A stretch of DNA of 64,000 nucleotides from Streptomyces abyssomicinicus (GTDB lineage Bacteria > Actinomycetota > Actinomycetes > Streptomycetales > Streptomycetaceae): NCBI RefSeq assembly GCF_008974245.1, contig NZ_BBZI01000006.1, positions 719,125-783,124 on the forward strand, in the 5' to 3' direction. Within the stretch, counting starts at the first letter, position 1. Each line of letters opens with the position of its first letter. Shown in pieces: positions 25,798 through 34,700 of the stretch. Position numbers and translations under genes: made by a program. The notes beneath the pieces are model-generated. The model searched no databases, was not told the origin of the DNA, and worked only from the letters and a program-made list of their open reading frames with translations.

Positions 25798-26918
25798 CCA
25801 CAGCCATCCCCTACGCCGACTGGCCCGCCCGTTCCGCCGGCTGGGTCGACGACATCGTGGACGTCTTCCGGGAGGTCGCCGAGAGCGACGAGTTCATCCT
25901 CAAGTCCCGGGTGGAACGCCTGGAGGCGGAGATCACCCGGCGCACCGGGGCGGCGCACGCCGTGGCCGTGGCCGGCGGCACCGGCGCGCTGAGCGTGATC
26001 CTGGCCGCCCTCGGCATCGGCGAGGGAGACGAGGTCGTCACCCCGGCCTTCTCCTACGTCTCCACCGCCTCCACCGTCGCCCTGCGGGGCGCCCGCCCGG
26101 TCTTCGCCGACGTCGAGTACGACACGGCCCTGCTCGACCCCGCCGCCGCCGAGGCCGCCGTCACCGGGCGGACCCGGGCCGTGCTGCCCGCCTACCTGTT
26201 CGCCGACTCGCCGCGGATGGCCGACCTGACCGCGCTGGCCGCCCGGCACGCACTGCACGTCATCGAGGACAGCGCCGTCGCCCTGGGCGCCGAGGTCGAC
26301 GGGCGGCCCGCCGGCCGGCACGGCGTCGCCGGGGTGTACTCGTTCTTCCCGGCCAAGCCCGCCGGCGGCATCGGGGACGGCGGCATGATCGTCACCGACG
26401 ACGACGGCCTCGCCCGCACCGCCCGCATGCTGCGCAACCACGGCCAGCCCGCCGGCAAGCGCTTCTACCACGAACTGCTCGGCTTCAACTGCCGGATGGA
26501 CGAGCTGACCGCCGGGTTCCTGCTGCGCAAGCTGCCGCACCTGGACGAGCTCCTGCGCCGGCGGCGCGCGATCGCCGAGATCTACGAGGAGGGACTGCGC
26601 CCGCTGGCTCCCGCGCTGCTGCCTCCGGCGGCCGGGTTCGCCGGGCGCGCCGTCTACACGTACGTGGTGCGCGCCCAGGAGCGCGAGGCGCTGCGCGCCC
26701 ACCTGGCGGGGCAGGGCATCGAGACGGCCGTCTACTATCCGCGCCCCCTCCACCTGCAGCCCGCCTTCGCCCATCTCGGCCACCACGAGGGTGACTTCCC
26801 GGTCGCCGAGCGGCTGTCCCGGGAGGCCCTCGCCCTCCCGCTGCACCCGGACATGGCGCCGGGCGCGGCCGAGCGCGTGGTCACCGCCGTGCAGCGCTTC
26901 TACGCGGCGGGGAGGTGA
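25794..26918 (+). CDS. DegT/DnrJ/EryC1 aminotransferase 2
   Basis: The 374-residue protein is homologous to but clearly different from the preceding one (VAGGTGALSVILAALG, VVTPAFSYVSTAST, VIEDSAVALGAEV). The PLP Lys188 lies in SFFPAKPAGGIGDGGM and FNCRMDELTAGFLLRKL is conserved. It should aminate a second keto position or a different keto-sugar. GTG 25794 overlaps the stop of aminotransferase 1 by four bases. Two adjacent, divergent DegT enzymes suggest a diamino product or two separate amino building blocks. Confidence 0.92.
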   Translation: MTTAIPYADWPARSAGWVDDIVDVFREVAESDEFILKSRVERLEAEITRRTGAAHAVAVAGGTGALSVILAALGIGEGDEVVTPAFSYVSTASTVALRGARPVFADVEYDTALLDPAAAEAAVTGRTRAVLPAYLFADSPRMADLTALAARHALHVIEDSAVALGAEVDGRPAGRHGVAGVYSFFPAKPAGGIGDGGMIVTDDDGLARTARMLRNHGQPAGKRFYHELLGFNCRMDELTAGFLLRKLPHLDELLRRRRAIAEIYEEGLRPLAPALLPPAAGFAGRAVYTYVVRAQEREALRAHLAGQGIETAVYYPRPLHLQPAFAHLGHHEGDFPVAERLSREALALPLHPDMAPGAAERVVTAVQRFYAAGR

Positions 26919-26923
26919 GCGTG

Positions 26924-27829
26924 ATGGGCGTGCCGAACGGCCCGCGTATCACCCCCGACCGGCTGTGCGGCATCGGCGACGAGGCCGCCCCCGACCTGAC
27001 CGGCCAGCTGGCCATCCACCACGAGCTCGGCATGGAAGTGATCGAGCTGCGCACCGTGGACGGGTTCGGTCTGCACGAACTGGCCCCCGGCGACGTCGCG
27101 GACGTCGCCCGGCGCACCATCGTCACCGGGCTGCGGGTGCCCGTCGTGGACACCCCGGTCGGCTCCTGGTCCACCACCGTCGCCACCGACGTCAACAGCG
27201 AACTGGCGGTCCTGGAGCGTTCCGCCCGGGCGGCGGCGCTGCTGGGCTGCGACCGGCTGCGGGTGATGTCGTACCCCAACGACGGGCGCCCGGAGCGCGA
27301 GTGGCGGCGTGAGGCGCTGCGCCGGATGCGGCTGCTGGCCCGCGAGGCCGAACGCCTCGGCGTCACCCTGCTGCACGAGAACTGCCAGGGCTGGGGCGGC
27401 CGGAGCGCCGCGCACACCCTGCGGATGCTGGAGGAGGTCGGCAGCTCCCGGCTGCGGCTGCTGTTCGACACCGGCAACGGCCTCGCCTACGGCTACGACT
27501 CGGTGTCGTTCCTGCGGCAGGTGCTGCCCTGGGTGGAGCACGTGCACATCAAGGACGGCGTGGTCCGGCCCGACGGCACCGCCGAGTTCACCCTGCCGGG
27601 CGAGGGCACGGCGGAGGTGGCCGAGTGCGTGCGCCTGCTGGAGGAGCACGGCTACCGCGGCCACTACAGCCTCGAACCCCACCTCGCGCACATCCCGCAC
27701 CTCGGCGTGGCCGGCGACCCGGCCGCGCTCGCCGACGGGTACCGCGCCTACGCCCGCCGCCTCGCCGCCCTGCTCGGTGTCGACACCGCGCACAACCCCC
27801 TGTACTGGAAGGAGAGTCACCATGGCTGA
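26924..27829 (+). CDS. sugar-phosphate isomerase/epimerase-like TIM barrel (AP-endonuclease-2 family)
   Basis: The 301-residue protein has the metal-binding pattern of xylose-isomerase-like TIM barrels: MEVIELRTVDGF, LLHENCQGWGG, LRLLFDTGNGLAYG, VEHVHIKDGVV and YSLEPHLAHIPH, each supplying Glu, Asp or His ligands. Such enzymes isomerise or epimerise keto-sugars, hydroxypyruvate or cyclitol-type substrates. ATG 26924 has GGAGG eight bases upstream; a GTG at 26915 that overlaps the previous stop is the alternative. The position after two sugar aminotransferases suggests an amino-sugar or keto-acid intermediate. Confidence 0.85.
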   Translation: MGVPNGPRITPDRLCGIGDEAAPDLTGQLAIHHELGMEVIELRTVDGFGLHELAPGDVADVARRTIVTGLRVPVVDTPVGSWSTTVATDVNSELAVLERSARAAALLGCDRLRVMSYPNDGRPEREWRREALRRMRLLAREAERLGVTLLHENCQGWGGRSAAHTLRMLEEVGSSRLRLLFDTGNGLAYGYDSVSFLRQVLPWVEHVHIKDGVVRPDGTAEFTLPGEGTAEVAECVRLLEEHGYRGHYSLEPHLAHIPHLGVAGDPAALADGYRAYARRLAALLGVDTAHNPLYWKESHHG

Positions 27830-29129
27830 GTCGACCCGGACGGCCACCGCCGGCACCGGTCTGAGCGCCGCCGACGTGCAGTGGCTGACCGATCTGATGG
27901 CCGTGGACTCCGTCTCGCCCCTGGAGGGCGGCCCCCTGGACGGCGCGGCCCGCGCGCAGCGGGTCTTCCTGGCGGGTGCGGCCGAGCGCGGCTTCACCAC
28001 CGTGCTGCACCAGTCCCCCGCCCCCGAGCTGCTGGAGCGCCCGGAGGTGCCGGCCCCGGTGCGGGAGGCGGCCCGGCGTGACCTGCCCGGATTCCTGGCC
28101 GGTCAGCCGTCGGTGGTCGTCGGGTACGGGTCCCCGCAGCCGGAGGCGCGGCGGCTGGTCGTCAACTTCCACGTGGACACCGTCGGCCCGCACGTCCCGC
28201 CGCGCCTGGAGGGGCGGATCCTGCACGGCCGGGGTGCCGTCGACGACAAGGGCCCGGGGATCGCCGCCGCGGTCGGGGTGGCCGCCGCCTTCGCCGAGGA
28301 CCCGGGGCTGGACGGCCGGATCGAGGTCCGCATCGCCTCCGTCCCCGGCGAGGAGGGCGGCGCGATGGGGACGTACGGGACCCGCGCCCTGGTCGACGCC
28401 GGACACACCGGACGGCTGATGATCTTCGCCGAGCCCACCGGCAGCACCTTCATGGACGGCTGCACCGCCGCGATGACCCCGCGGATCACCGTGCTCGGCG
28501 AGGACTCCACCGACGACCACCCCGCCGACGGCCACAACGCCACCGTGCTGCTCGGCTTCCTCGCCGACTTCCTCTCCCGCCGGCTGGGCCCGCTCGCGCA
28601 CGGCATGGGCGCCAAGCTCTGCGTCGCCGGCCTGCACACCGGCACCGCCCACAACCGGGTCTACGGCGGCGGCCGGCTGCTCCTCAACATCGCCTATCCG
28701 GCGACCGAGCAGGCCGAACTGCTCGCCGCCTCGCTGGAGGTGCTGATCGAGGAGGCCCGGACCGAGTTCGCCCAGCTGCACGCCCACGACCCGTTCACCC
28801 GCCGCACGGTGCGCGACTGGCGGCGCATCGTCCGCCTGGACTGGCTCAAGCAGGGTCTGCCCACGCTGCGCAACCGCGACCCGGAGGGCGAACTGATGCT
28901 GGAGAGCGCCGGGTTCAGCCGGCACGACGGCCTCGCCGACGGCTCCGCGTTCACCTGCGACGCGATCTGGGCCCCCGGACCCGGCCGCTACGTCGCGGCG
29001 TGCGGACCGGGCCGCCTGGACGCCAACGGCGCCCACACGCCCGCCGAGTTCGTGAACCTGGACGACCTCGACGCCTACGCGCGGCGGATCAAGGAGCTGG
29101 TGCACGCGTTCGCCGCCCGCACCGCCTGA
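27822..29129 (+). CDS. M20-family metallohydrolase (ArgE/DapE/LysK-like)
   Basis: The 435-residue protein shows the di-zinc layout of M20 enzymes: VVNFHVDTVG (first His/Asp), GRGAVDDKGPGIAA (bridging Asp), SVPGEEGGAMG (catalytic Glu pair) and a C-terminal GAHTPAEFVNLDD with the last His. Family members cleave N-acyl amino acids, dipeptides or carrier-bound amino acids. AAGGAGA precedes the ATG, which overlaps the isomerase gene by eight bases. With the two ATP-grasp ligases it could remove a protecting acyl or peptidyl group; this is inference. Confidence 0.88.
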   Translation: MAESTRTATAGTGLSAADVQWLTDLMAVDSVSPLEGGPLDGAARAQRVFLAGAAERGFTTVLHQSPAPELLERPEVPAPVREAARRDLPGFLAGQPSVVVGYGSPQPEARRLVVNFHVDTVGPHVPPRLEGRILHGRGAVDDKGPGIAAAVGVAAAFAEDPGLDGRIEVRIASVPGEEGGAMGTYGTRALVDAGHTGRLMIFAEPTGSTFMDGCTAAMTPRITVLGEDSTDDHPADGHNATVLLGFLADFLSRRLGPLAHGMGAKLCVAGLHTGTAHNRVYGGGRLLLNIAYPATEQAELLAASLEVLIEEARTEFAQLHAHDPFTRRTVRDWRRIVRLDWLKQGLPTLRNRDPEGELMLESAGFSRHDGLADGSAFTCDAIWAPGPGRYVAACGPGRLDANGAHTPAEFVNLDDLDAYARRIKELVHAFAARTA

Positions 29130-29231
29130 CCCGCCCACCCGCGCACCTCCCACGCCCCACCCACCCGAGAGACCCACCCGAAAGACCCACCCGCCGGAAA
29201 GTCCCACCGCCCGAAAGAAGGAAGAACAGCC

Positions 29232-30347
29232 ATGACCGTCCGCGTCCCCCTCGCCGAGCTCACCGCCTTCGTCCAGGACGTCCTCACCGAGTGCGGCCTC
29301 GACGCCACGTCCGCCCGCACCGCCTCCGACGTGATCACGTACGCCGACGCGCACGGCTTCACCACGCACGGCACCAACGGACTGGTGAACATCTACGCGC
29401 CCCGGCTGCTCGACGGCCGGATCGCCGCCGACGCCGCCCCGCGCGTCGTCCAGGAGACCGCCGGGGCCGCCCTGCTCGACGGTGACCGCGGCCTCGGCCT
29501 GGTCACCATGGACCTCGCCATGGACATCGCCATGGACAAGGCCCGCACCACCGGGATCGGCATGGTCGCCGTGCGCAACAGCACCCACTTCGGCAGCGCC
29601 GGCTACTACACGCAGAAGGCCGCCGCCGCCGGGCTGATCGGCCTGGCGATGACCAACTGCGGCGCGCAGGGCGTCGCCCCGCCGCTGGGCGGCACCGTGC
29701 GGATGCTCGGCACCAACCCGCTCAGCGCCGCCGTGCCGGTCACCCGGGGCGCCCCCTTCGTCCTCGACATGAGCACCACCGTGGTCGCCACCGGCAAGAT
29801 CAAGGCCGCCCACCGCGAGGGCCAGGAGGTACCGCGGGAGTGGCTGGTGCGGCACGACGGCACGCCGACGACGGACCCGGCCGCGTTCATGGACGAGGAG
29901 GCCGACGTCGCCTGGCTGGGCGGTCCCGCCGAGACCGGCGGCGCCAAGGGCTTCGGCCTCGCCCTCCTGGTCGACCTGCTGTGCGGCCCGCTGGCCGGCG
30001 CCGCCTACGGCCCGCGTCCCGGCGTGCTGAAGGGCGAACCGGCGAGCGACGACAACGTGGGCCACACCGCGATCGTGATCGACCCGTCGGCCTTCGGCTC
30101 CGCGCGGACCATCGCCGCCGAGAACCGCACCCTGCTGGACACGGTCGTCAACTCCCCGGCCGCCGCCTACGCGACCCGGGGCGTCACCTACCCGGGCGCC
30201 CCGGAGGCCGAGCGGTACGAGCGGTCGCGGCGCGAGGGCGTCGAGCTGCCCGGGCCGGTCGCCGAGGGGCTGGCCGCGCTGGCCGGCCGGCTCTCCGTCG
30301 TGGCGCCCGCGGCGCTGACCGGCGAGGGCCTGAGGACGGCGGCATGA
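29232..30347 (+). CDS. Ldh-family (malate/L-lactate dehydrogenase type 2) NAD(P)-dependent oxidoreductase
   Basis: The 371-residue protein has the non-Rossmann Ldh2 fold signatures: ADAHGFTTHGTNGL, the catalytic His in RNSTHFGSAGYYT, GLAMTNCGAQGVAPPLGG, LGTNPLSAAVP and GGAKGFGLALLVDLLCG. Members reduce 2-keto acids or cyclic imines such as piperideine-2-carboxylate, or oxidise hydroxy acids and sugar acids. A 102-bp gap with CCCACCCG(A/C) repeats and GAAGGAAG lies before the ATG. The 3' end overlaps an ATG that may start the next gene (ATGA). Confidence 0.88.
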   Translation: MTVRVPLAELTAFVQDVLTECGLDATSARTASDVITYADAHGFTTHGTNGLVNIYAPRLLDGRIAADAAPRVVQETAGAALLDGDRGLGLVTMDLAMDIAMDKARTTGIGMVAVRNSTHFGSAGYYTQKAAAAGLIGLAMTNCGAQGVAPPLGGTVRMLGTNPLSAAVPVTRGAPFVLDMSTTVVATGKIKAAHREGQEVPREWLVRHDGTPTTDPAAFMDEEADVAWLGGPAETGGAKGFGLALLVDLLCGPLAGAAYGPRPGVLKGEPASDDNVGHTAIVIDPSAFGSARTIAAENRTLLDTVVNSPAAAYATRGVTYPGAPEAERYERSRREGVELPGPVAEGLAALAGRLSVVAPAALTGEGLRTAA

Positions 30348-30460
30348 GCCCGCCCCCGGCCGGACCGGACGGCCACGCGACCGATCCGGCGAACACCTCC
30401 GCGAAGGACCCCGCCAACGACCCCGCGAACGACCCCGCGAACGGAAAGGACCGCACGACC

Positions 30461-31774
30461 ATGCGCATCGGAGTGATCGGACTGGGCGTCATCGCCCCCT
30501 TCTTCCTGCGGGCCGTCGAGGACGACCCCGGGCTGCGGCTGACCGCCGTCTGCGACCTCGACGAGACCAAGCTGACCGCATTCGGCCCCGGCACCGCCGT
30601 CTTCACCGACCACCGCGAACTGCTGGCCTCGGGCCTGGTGGACGGGGTGGTCGTCACCCTGCCCAACCACGCGCACGCCCCGGTCGTCGCCGACGCGCTG
30701 CGCGCCGGCGTCCACGTGTGCTGCGAGAAGCCGCTGACCGTCTCCTCCCAGGACGCGCACGCCCTGACGGCGCTCGCCGACGCCTTCGGGGCCACCCTGT
30801 TCACCGCCTTCCACCGCCGCTACAACGTCCACGTGCTCGACCTGGCGGACCGGCTGCCCGCACGGGAACTGATCTCGCACGTGACCAGCCACTACGACGA
30901 GAGGATCGAGGAGCACACCGGTTCCGACCGCTGGTACCAGGACATCGAGCGGTGCGGCGGCGGCTGCGTCATAGACAACGGCCCCAACGCCCTCGACGCC
31001 CTGGAGACCGTGCTCGGCCCGCTCACCCTGCGCGACGCCACCATCGGGGACGTCCGGGCCGGTGTGGAGTTCTGCGCCGAGCTCCAGCTTGCCACCGCCG
31101 AGGGCATCCCGGTCCGGGTGGAGCTGGACTGGGCGCTGGAGACCGGCGAGCGCAAGGACATCACCGTCCACCTCAAGGACGGCCGGGAACTGCGCGCCGA
31201 CATGCTGGACGGCTTCACCGCGTTCAAGTCGTCCCTGGACCACGAGTACGCCGGCATCATGGCGGACTTCCACCGGGTGGTGCGCGACGGCCGGAGGGGG
31301 CCGGACCGCGGCCCGCACATCGTCGACCTGGTCGAGGAGGCGTACGGAATCGGACGGACCAAGGAGGAACGGCTGCGGATGCCGGCCAAGGACCCGGTCG
31401 CCGCCCACCTGGTCAAGCTGCTGTTCCACCGGCGCACCGACCGCGGCATGCGGCTGTCGCCCTGGCAGTCGCGCTGCGTGCGCGCCGGCGACGTGCACGA
31501 ACTGGTCACCACCACCGACCGGCCCACCACCACCGGGGACCGGGTCGACCACGTGGGATTCCTGGGCTTCGCCGAGTTCGCCGCGGCGACGGTGATCGAG
31601 CGGGGCGACGTGGTGACGGGCCCCGGCGGGCCGATCGGGCGGGTGGCCGGATTCGACGAGTGCCACGCGCCCAACCACTACAACATCCTCATCGACACCG
31701 ATCAGGTCTTCACCGCCGAGGACCTCGACCTGCACACCACGGACACCCTCACCTTCTCCGGAGGCACCCGATGA
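30461..31774 (+). CDS. Gfo/Idh/MocA oxidoreductase fused to a C-terminal DUF6917-like domain
   Basis: Residues 1 to about 320 are a Gfo/Idh/MocA dehydrogenase: MRIGVIGLGVIAPFFLRA (NAD fold), TLPNHAHAPVVADAL, CCEKPLTV (catalytic EKP Lys) and GGGCVIDNGPNALD (His of the usual DxGxH replaced by Asn). Residues about 340-437 form an extra domain (LVKLLFHRRTDRGMRLS, RVDHVGFLGFAEF, GFDECHAPNHYNILI) resembling DUF6917, function unknown. An ATG at 30344 overlapping the Ldh stop would add 39 residues rich in DPAN repeats; ATG 30461 fits the family better but has only a distant AGGA. It probably oxidises a sugar or amino-sugar acid. Confidence 0.85.
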   Translation: MRIGVIGLGVIAPFFLRAVEDDPGLRLTAVCDLDETKLTAFGPGTAVFTDHRELLASGLVDGVVVTLPNHAHAPVVADALRAGVHVCCEKPLTVSSQDAHALTALADAFGATLFTAFHRRYNVHVLDLADRLPARELISHVTSHYDERIEEHTGSDRWYQDIERCGGGCVIDNGPNALDALETVLGPLTLRDATIGDVRAGVEFCAELQLATAEGIPVRVELDWALETGERKDITVHLKDGRELRADMLDGFTAFKSSLDHEYAGIMADFHRVVRDGRRGPDRGPHIVDLVEEAYGIGRTKEERLRMPAKDPVAAHLVKLLFHRRTDRGMRLSPWQSRCVRAGDVHELVTTTDRPTTTGDRVDHVGFLGFAEFAAATVIERGDVVTGPGGPIGRVAGFDECHAPNHYNILIDTDQVFTAEDLDLHTTDTLTFSGGTR

Positions 31775-32451
31775 CCGGCGCCGCGTACCGCACCGCCACC
31801 TTCCGCGTGATCCCCGTCCAGCCCGAGGCCCGGGAGCTGATGCCCGGGGTCCGGGTGCTCACCCTGGAGGCGGAGGTCGCCGCGGGCAAAGCCGCCCCGG
31901 CGGAGGACGTCTGGGCCCAGGCGCACGCCCGCTGGACCGGGGCGAGCCGCTCCGAGATCCGGTCGGCGCCGCAGGTGGCCGCCTACCGGGAGCTGAGCCG
32001 GCGGCTGGGCAGCCACCCGGACAAGCAGCCGCCGTCCGTGCAGGCGCTCATCGACCGGGGGCTGCGGGCCAAGCCGCTCGGCGCCTGGCCTCGGATCAAC
32101 CCGGCCGTCGACGCCGTCAACGCGGTCGCGGCGGACAGCCTGGTCGCGCTCGGCCTGTTCGACCGGGACCGGCTGGCGGGCGAGGTGCGGCTGCGGCTGA
32201 GCGACGGCACGGAGGAGTTCACCGCGCTCGGGTCGGACGGTCCGGTGGTGCTGGAGGCCGGACGGCCGGTGCTCGCCGACGACGAGCGGGTGCTGTCGCT
32301 GTTCGCGCACCGGGACGGGGTGCACCAGGCGGTGACCGACGGCACCCGCCGGGTGCTGCTGCTGGCCTGCTCGGTGCCCGGCGTCGACGAGGACACCTGC
32401 CGGACGGCCCTCCTGCGGGCCGCCGCGCTGCTGGGCGGGGGCCGCGGCTGA
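31771..32451 (+). CDS. free-standing B3/4 domain protein (PheRS-beta editing-domain-like)
   Basis: The 226-residue protein resembles stand-alone B3/4 domains, the editing module of phenylalanyl-tRNA synthetase beta. RSEIRSAPQVAAYRELSRRLG, PPSVQALIDRGLRAKPLGAWPRINPAVDAVNAV and LFAHRDGVHQAVT are typical. In PheRS this domain removes misacylated amino acids from tRNA. In a cluster that seems to make unusual aromatic amino acids, it could protect the host by clearing mischarged tRNA, or act as an amino-acid-binding enzyme; both ideas are inference. It is coupled to the Gfo/Idh gene by an ATGA overlap and is followed by a 168-bp gap before trpE. Confidence 0.82.
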   Translation: MTGAAYRTATFRVIPVQPEARELMPGVRVLTLEAEVAAGKAAPAEDVWAQAHARWTGASRSEIRSAPQVAAYRELSRRLGSHPDKQPPSVQALIDRGLRAKPLGAWPRINPAVDAVNAVAADSLVALGLFDRDRLAGEVRLRLSDGTEEFTALGSDGPVVLEAGRPVLADDERVLSLFAHRDGVHQAVTDGTRRVLLLACSVPGVDEDTCRTALLRAAALLGGGRG

Positions 32452-32619
32452 GGTCACGGCCGGGCCCCGGCCCCCGCACCGCGGTCAGGCCCCGGCCCGC
32501 ACCGCGGTCAAGTGGTACGCCACCGCCCCGGCCCGGTGGACTGCTCCGTGGGTACGCGCGATTGGTTGGCTGGCGTTACTTCGCCGGCCGACCCACGTAC
32601 CGAAGGGGACCCACCCACG

Positions 32620-34104
32620 ATGACCATGACTGCCGTCGCGCCCGCGCCGCCCCGCGCGGACGCCGCACCCCTGCGGGTGGGCGTGGCACGGACCCCGCTC
32701 GCCCCGCACGCCCCGCTGGCGCTGTGCGCCGCGCTGCGCCGACTGCTCGGCGAGGACGAGGTGTTCCTCTTCGAGAGCCTGGCCGGCCCCGAGGACGACT
32801 GCCGCTTCGCCGCGGTCGGCGCCGGCGTCCTGGCCCGCGTCACCGTCCGGGACGGGCAGGTCGGCGTGGACGGCCCGCCCGAGCTGGCGGACCGGCTGCT
32901 CGCCTGCGCGGACCGCGCGGACGGTGACGTGCCCCGGCTGCTGCGGGAGCTGCACACGGTGTTCGACGTGCGCACCGACGTGCCCCTCGACTCGTACGCG
33001 TTCGGGTTCCTCGGGGTGTTCGGCTACGAGGCCGCCCGGTACCTGGAGCAGCTGCCCCCGCAGGCCCTGGGCGAGGACCCGGAGATCGTCCTCACCCTCT
33101 TCCGGCACGTCGTCCGCTACGAGCTGGACACCGGCGAGAGCCACGAGCTGCACGCCCGCAGCGCCGGGTTCGGCGGACCGGGCGTCCTCGGCGCCGGACT
33201 GCCGGAGCTGGTGCGGACGCTGCCCGCCGAGGAGGCCCCCGTGCCGCCGGCCCCCCGCCCGACCGCGGTGCGCGACAGCGTCCGCCGGGAGGAGTACGCC
33301 GAGCGTGTCCACCGCTGCCTGGAGCACATCCGGGCGGGCGACGTGTACCAGATCCAGATGGGCCACCGCATCGACGTCACGTCGCCGCTGCCGCCCCTGG
33401 ACGCCTACCGCAGGCTGCGGCAGGGCAACCCGTCGCCGTACATGTACCTGGTGCCGTGGGCGGGCCGCACCCTCGTCGGGGCCAGCCCCGAGCTCCTCTT
33501 CCGGATCGAGGACCGCGGCCTCGCCATGCGGCCCATCGCGGGCACCACCGCGCGCGCCGCCGACCCCGCCGAGGACGCCCGCCGGGTCGCCGCGCTGCGC
33601 GCCGACGCCAAGGAACGCGCCGAGCACATCATGCTGGTCGACCTGTGCCGCAACGACGTGGCCCGGGTGTCCGAGCCCGGCACGCTCGCGGTGGAGCGGA
33701 TGATGGCCGTCGAGGGGTTCTCCAAGGTCCACCACCTGGTCTCCACGGTCCGCGGCGAGCTGGCCGGCGACGCCGACGTGTGGTCCGTGCTGCGCGCCAC
33801 CTTCCCCGCCGGCACCATGACCGGAGCGCCCAAGGTGCGCGCCATGGAGCTGATCGCCGAGATCGAGGGCCGCCCGCGCGGCGCCTACGCGGGCGCGGTC
33901 GGCCTGATCGACGTCCGCGGGCGGGCCGCCACGCTCGCCCTGTGCATCCGCACCGCCGTGCACGACCCGCGCACCGGGACGTACGCGCTCCAGGCGTCGG
34001 CCGGTGTCGTCGCGGACTCCTCCGCGGACGGCGAGTGGCGCGAGACGATGGCCAAGATGGGCGCCGTCTACGCCGCCGTGACCGGTGAGGAGCTGGCGGC
34101 ATGA
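32620..34104 (+). CDS. trpE: anthranilate synthase component I / ADIC-synthase-like chorismate enzyme
   Basis: The 494-residue protein has the chorismate-binding domain: YQIQMGHRIDV, NPSPYMYLVPW, LVGASPELL, PIAGTTARA (the Ala of PIAGT marks anthranilate rather than aminodeoxychorismate synthases) and HIMLVDLCRNDVARV. FPAGTMTGAPKVRAMELI follows. The N-terminal FLFES and NPSPYM parts of the tryptophan feedback site are present. It makes anthranilate, or stops at 2-amino-2-deoxyisochorismate (ADIC) as in benzoxazolinate pathways. The FMN reductase after trpG makes the latter possible. ATG 32620 is chosen over upstream in-frame codons because GAAGGGGA precedes it. It overlaps trpG (ATGA). Confidence 0.92.
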   Translation: MTMTAVAPAPPRADAAPLRVGVARTPLAPHAPLALCAALRRLLGEDEVFLFESLAGPEDDCRFAAVGAGVLARVTVRDGQVGVDGPPELADRLLACADRADGDVPRLLRELHTVFDVRTDVPLDSYAFGFLGVFGYEAARYLEQLPPQALGEDPEIVLTLFRHVVRYELDTGESHELHARSAGFGGPGVLGAGLPELVRTLPAEEAPVPPAPRPTAVRDSVRREEYAERVHRCLEHIRAGDVYQIQMGHRIDVTSPLPPLDAYRRLRQGNPSPYMYLVPWAGRTLVGASPELLFRIEDRGLAMRPIAGTTARAADPAEDARRVAALRADAKERAEHIMLVDLCRNDVARVSEPGTLAVERMMAVEGFSKVHHLVSTVRGELAGDADVWSVLRATFPAGTMTGAPKVRAMELIAEIEGRPRGAYAGAVGLIDVRGRAATLALCIRTAVHDPRTGTYALQASAGVVADSSADGEWRETMAKMGAVYAAVTGEELAA

Positions 34105-34700
34105 GGGTCCTGCTGGTCGACGCCCGCGACAGCTTCGTGCACATCATCGACCACTACCTGCGGGAGCGCGGCGCCCTCACCGAGGTCGTCACCGCCCACG
34201 CGCACACCCCCGTCGAGCTGGCCGCGCGCCGTCCGGACGCGGTGGTCCTCGGCCCCGGCCCCGGGCACCCGGCCGACTCCGGCCACGTGGAGCTGGTGCG
34301 GCACTTCGCCGGCCGGGTCCCGCTGCTCGGCATCTGCCTCGGGCACCAGGCGATCGGCCTCGCCTACGGCGGGCGGATCGAGCGAGCGGCCCGCACCGTG
34401 CACGGCAAGACCAGCCGTCTCGCCCACGACGGCTCCGGGCTCTTCACCGGGCTCCCGGACGGCACCGAGGTCACCCGCTACCACTCGCTGGCCGTCGCGG
34501 ACCCGCCGCCGGCCGAGCTGGTGGTGAGCGCCCGGGCCCGGGAGGACGGCTGCGTGATGGGACTGCGCCACCGCGCCCTGCCCGTCGAGGGCCTGCAGTT
34601 CCACCCGGAGAGCGTCACCACCAGCAACGGACACGCGTTCGTCGACAACTTCCTCGAAGGGATTCAGCCATGGCTTCCGACGGCCCCTGGGCGACGATAG
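34101..34700 (+). CDS. trpG: glutamine amidotransferase component (TrpG-type)
   Basis: The 199-residue class-I glutamine amidotransferase has VVLGPGPGHPADSG (oxyanion strand), the nucleophile Cys in LLGICLGHQAIGLAYGG, VTRYHSLAV and GLQFHPESVTT with catalytic His and Glu. It provides ammonia to the adjacent TrpE-type subunit. All catalytic residues are present. The gene overlaps trpE by four bases and the FMN reductase gene by 31 bases, so the three are one translational unit. Confidence 0.94.
   Translation: MRVLLVDARDSFVHIIDHYLRERGALTEVVTAHAHTPVELAARRPDAVVLGPGPGHPADSGHVELVRHFAGRVPLLGICLGHQAIGLAYGGRIERAARTVHGKTSRLAHDGSGLFTGLPDGTEVTRYHSLAVADPPPAELVVSARAREDGCVMGLRHRALPVEGLQFHPESVTTSNGHAFVDNFLEGIQPWLPTAPGRR

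Noticed and set aside
32452..32619. Possible tryptophan attenuator leader before trpE
   Set aside because: The gap contains no short open frame with a run of Trp codons (at most one in any frame) and no convincing pair of alternative stems.
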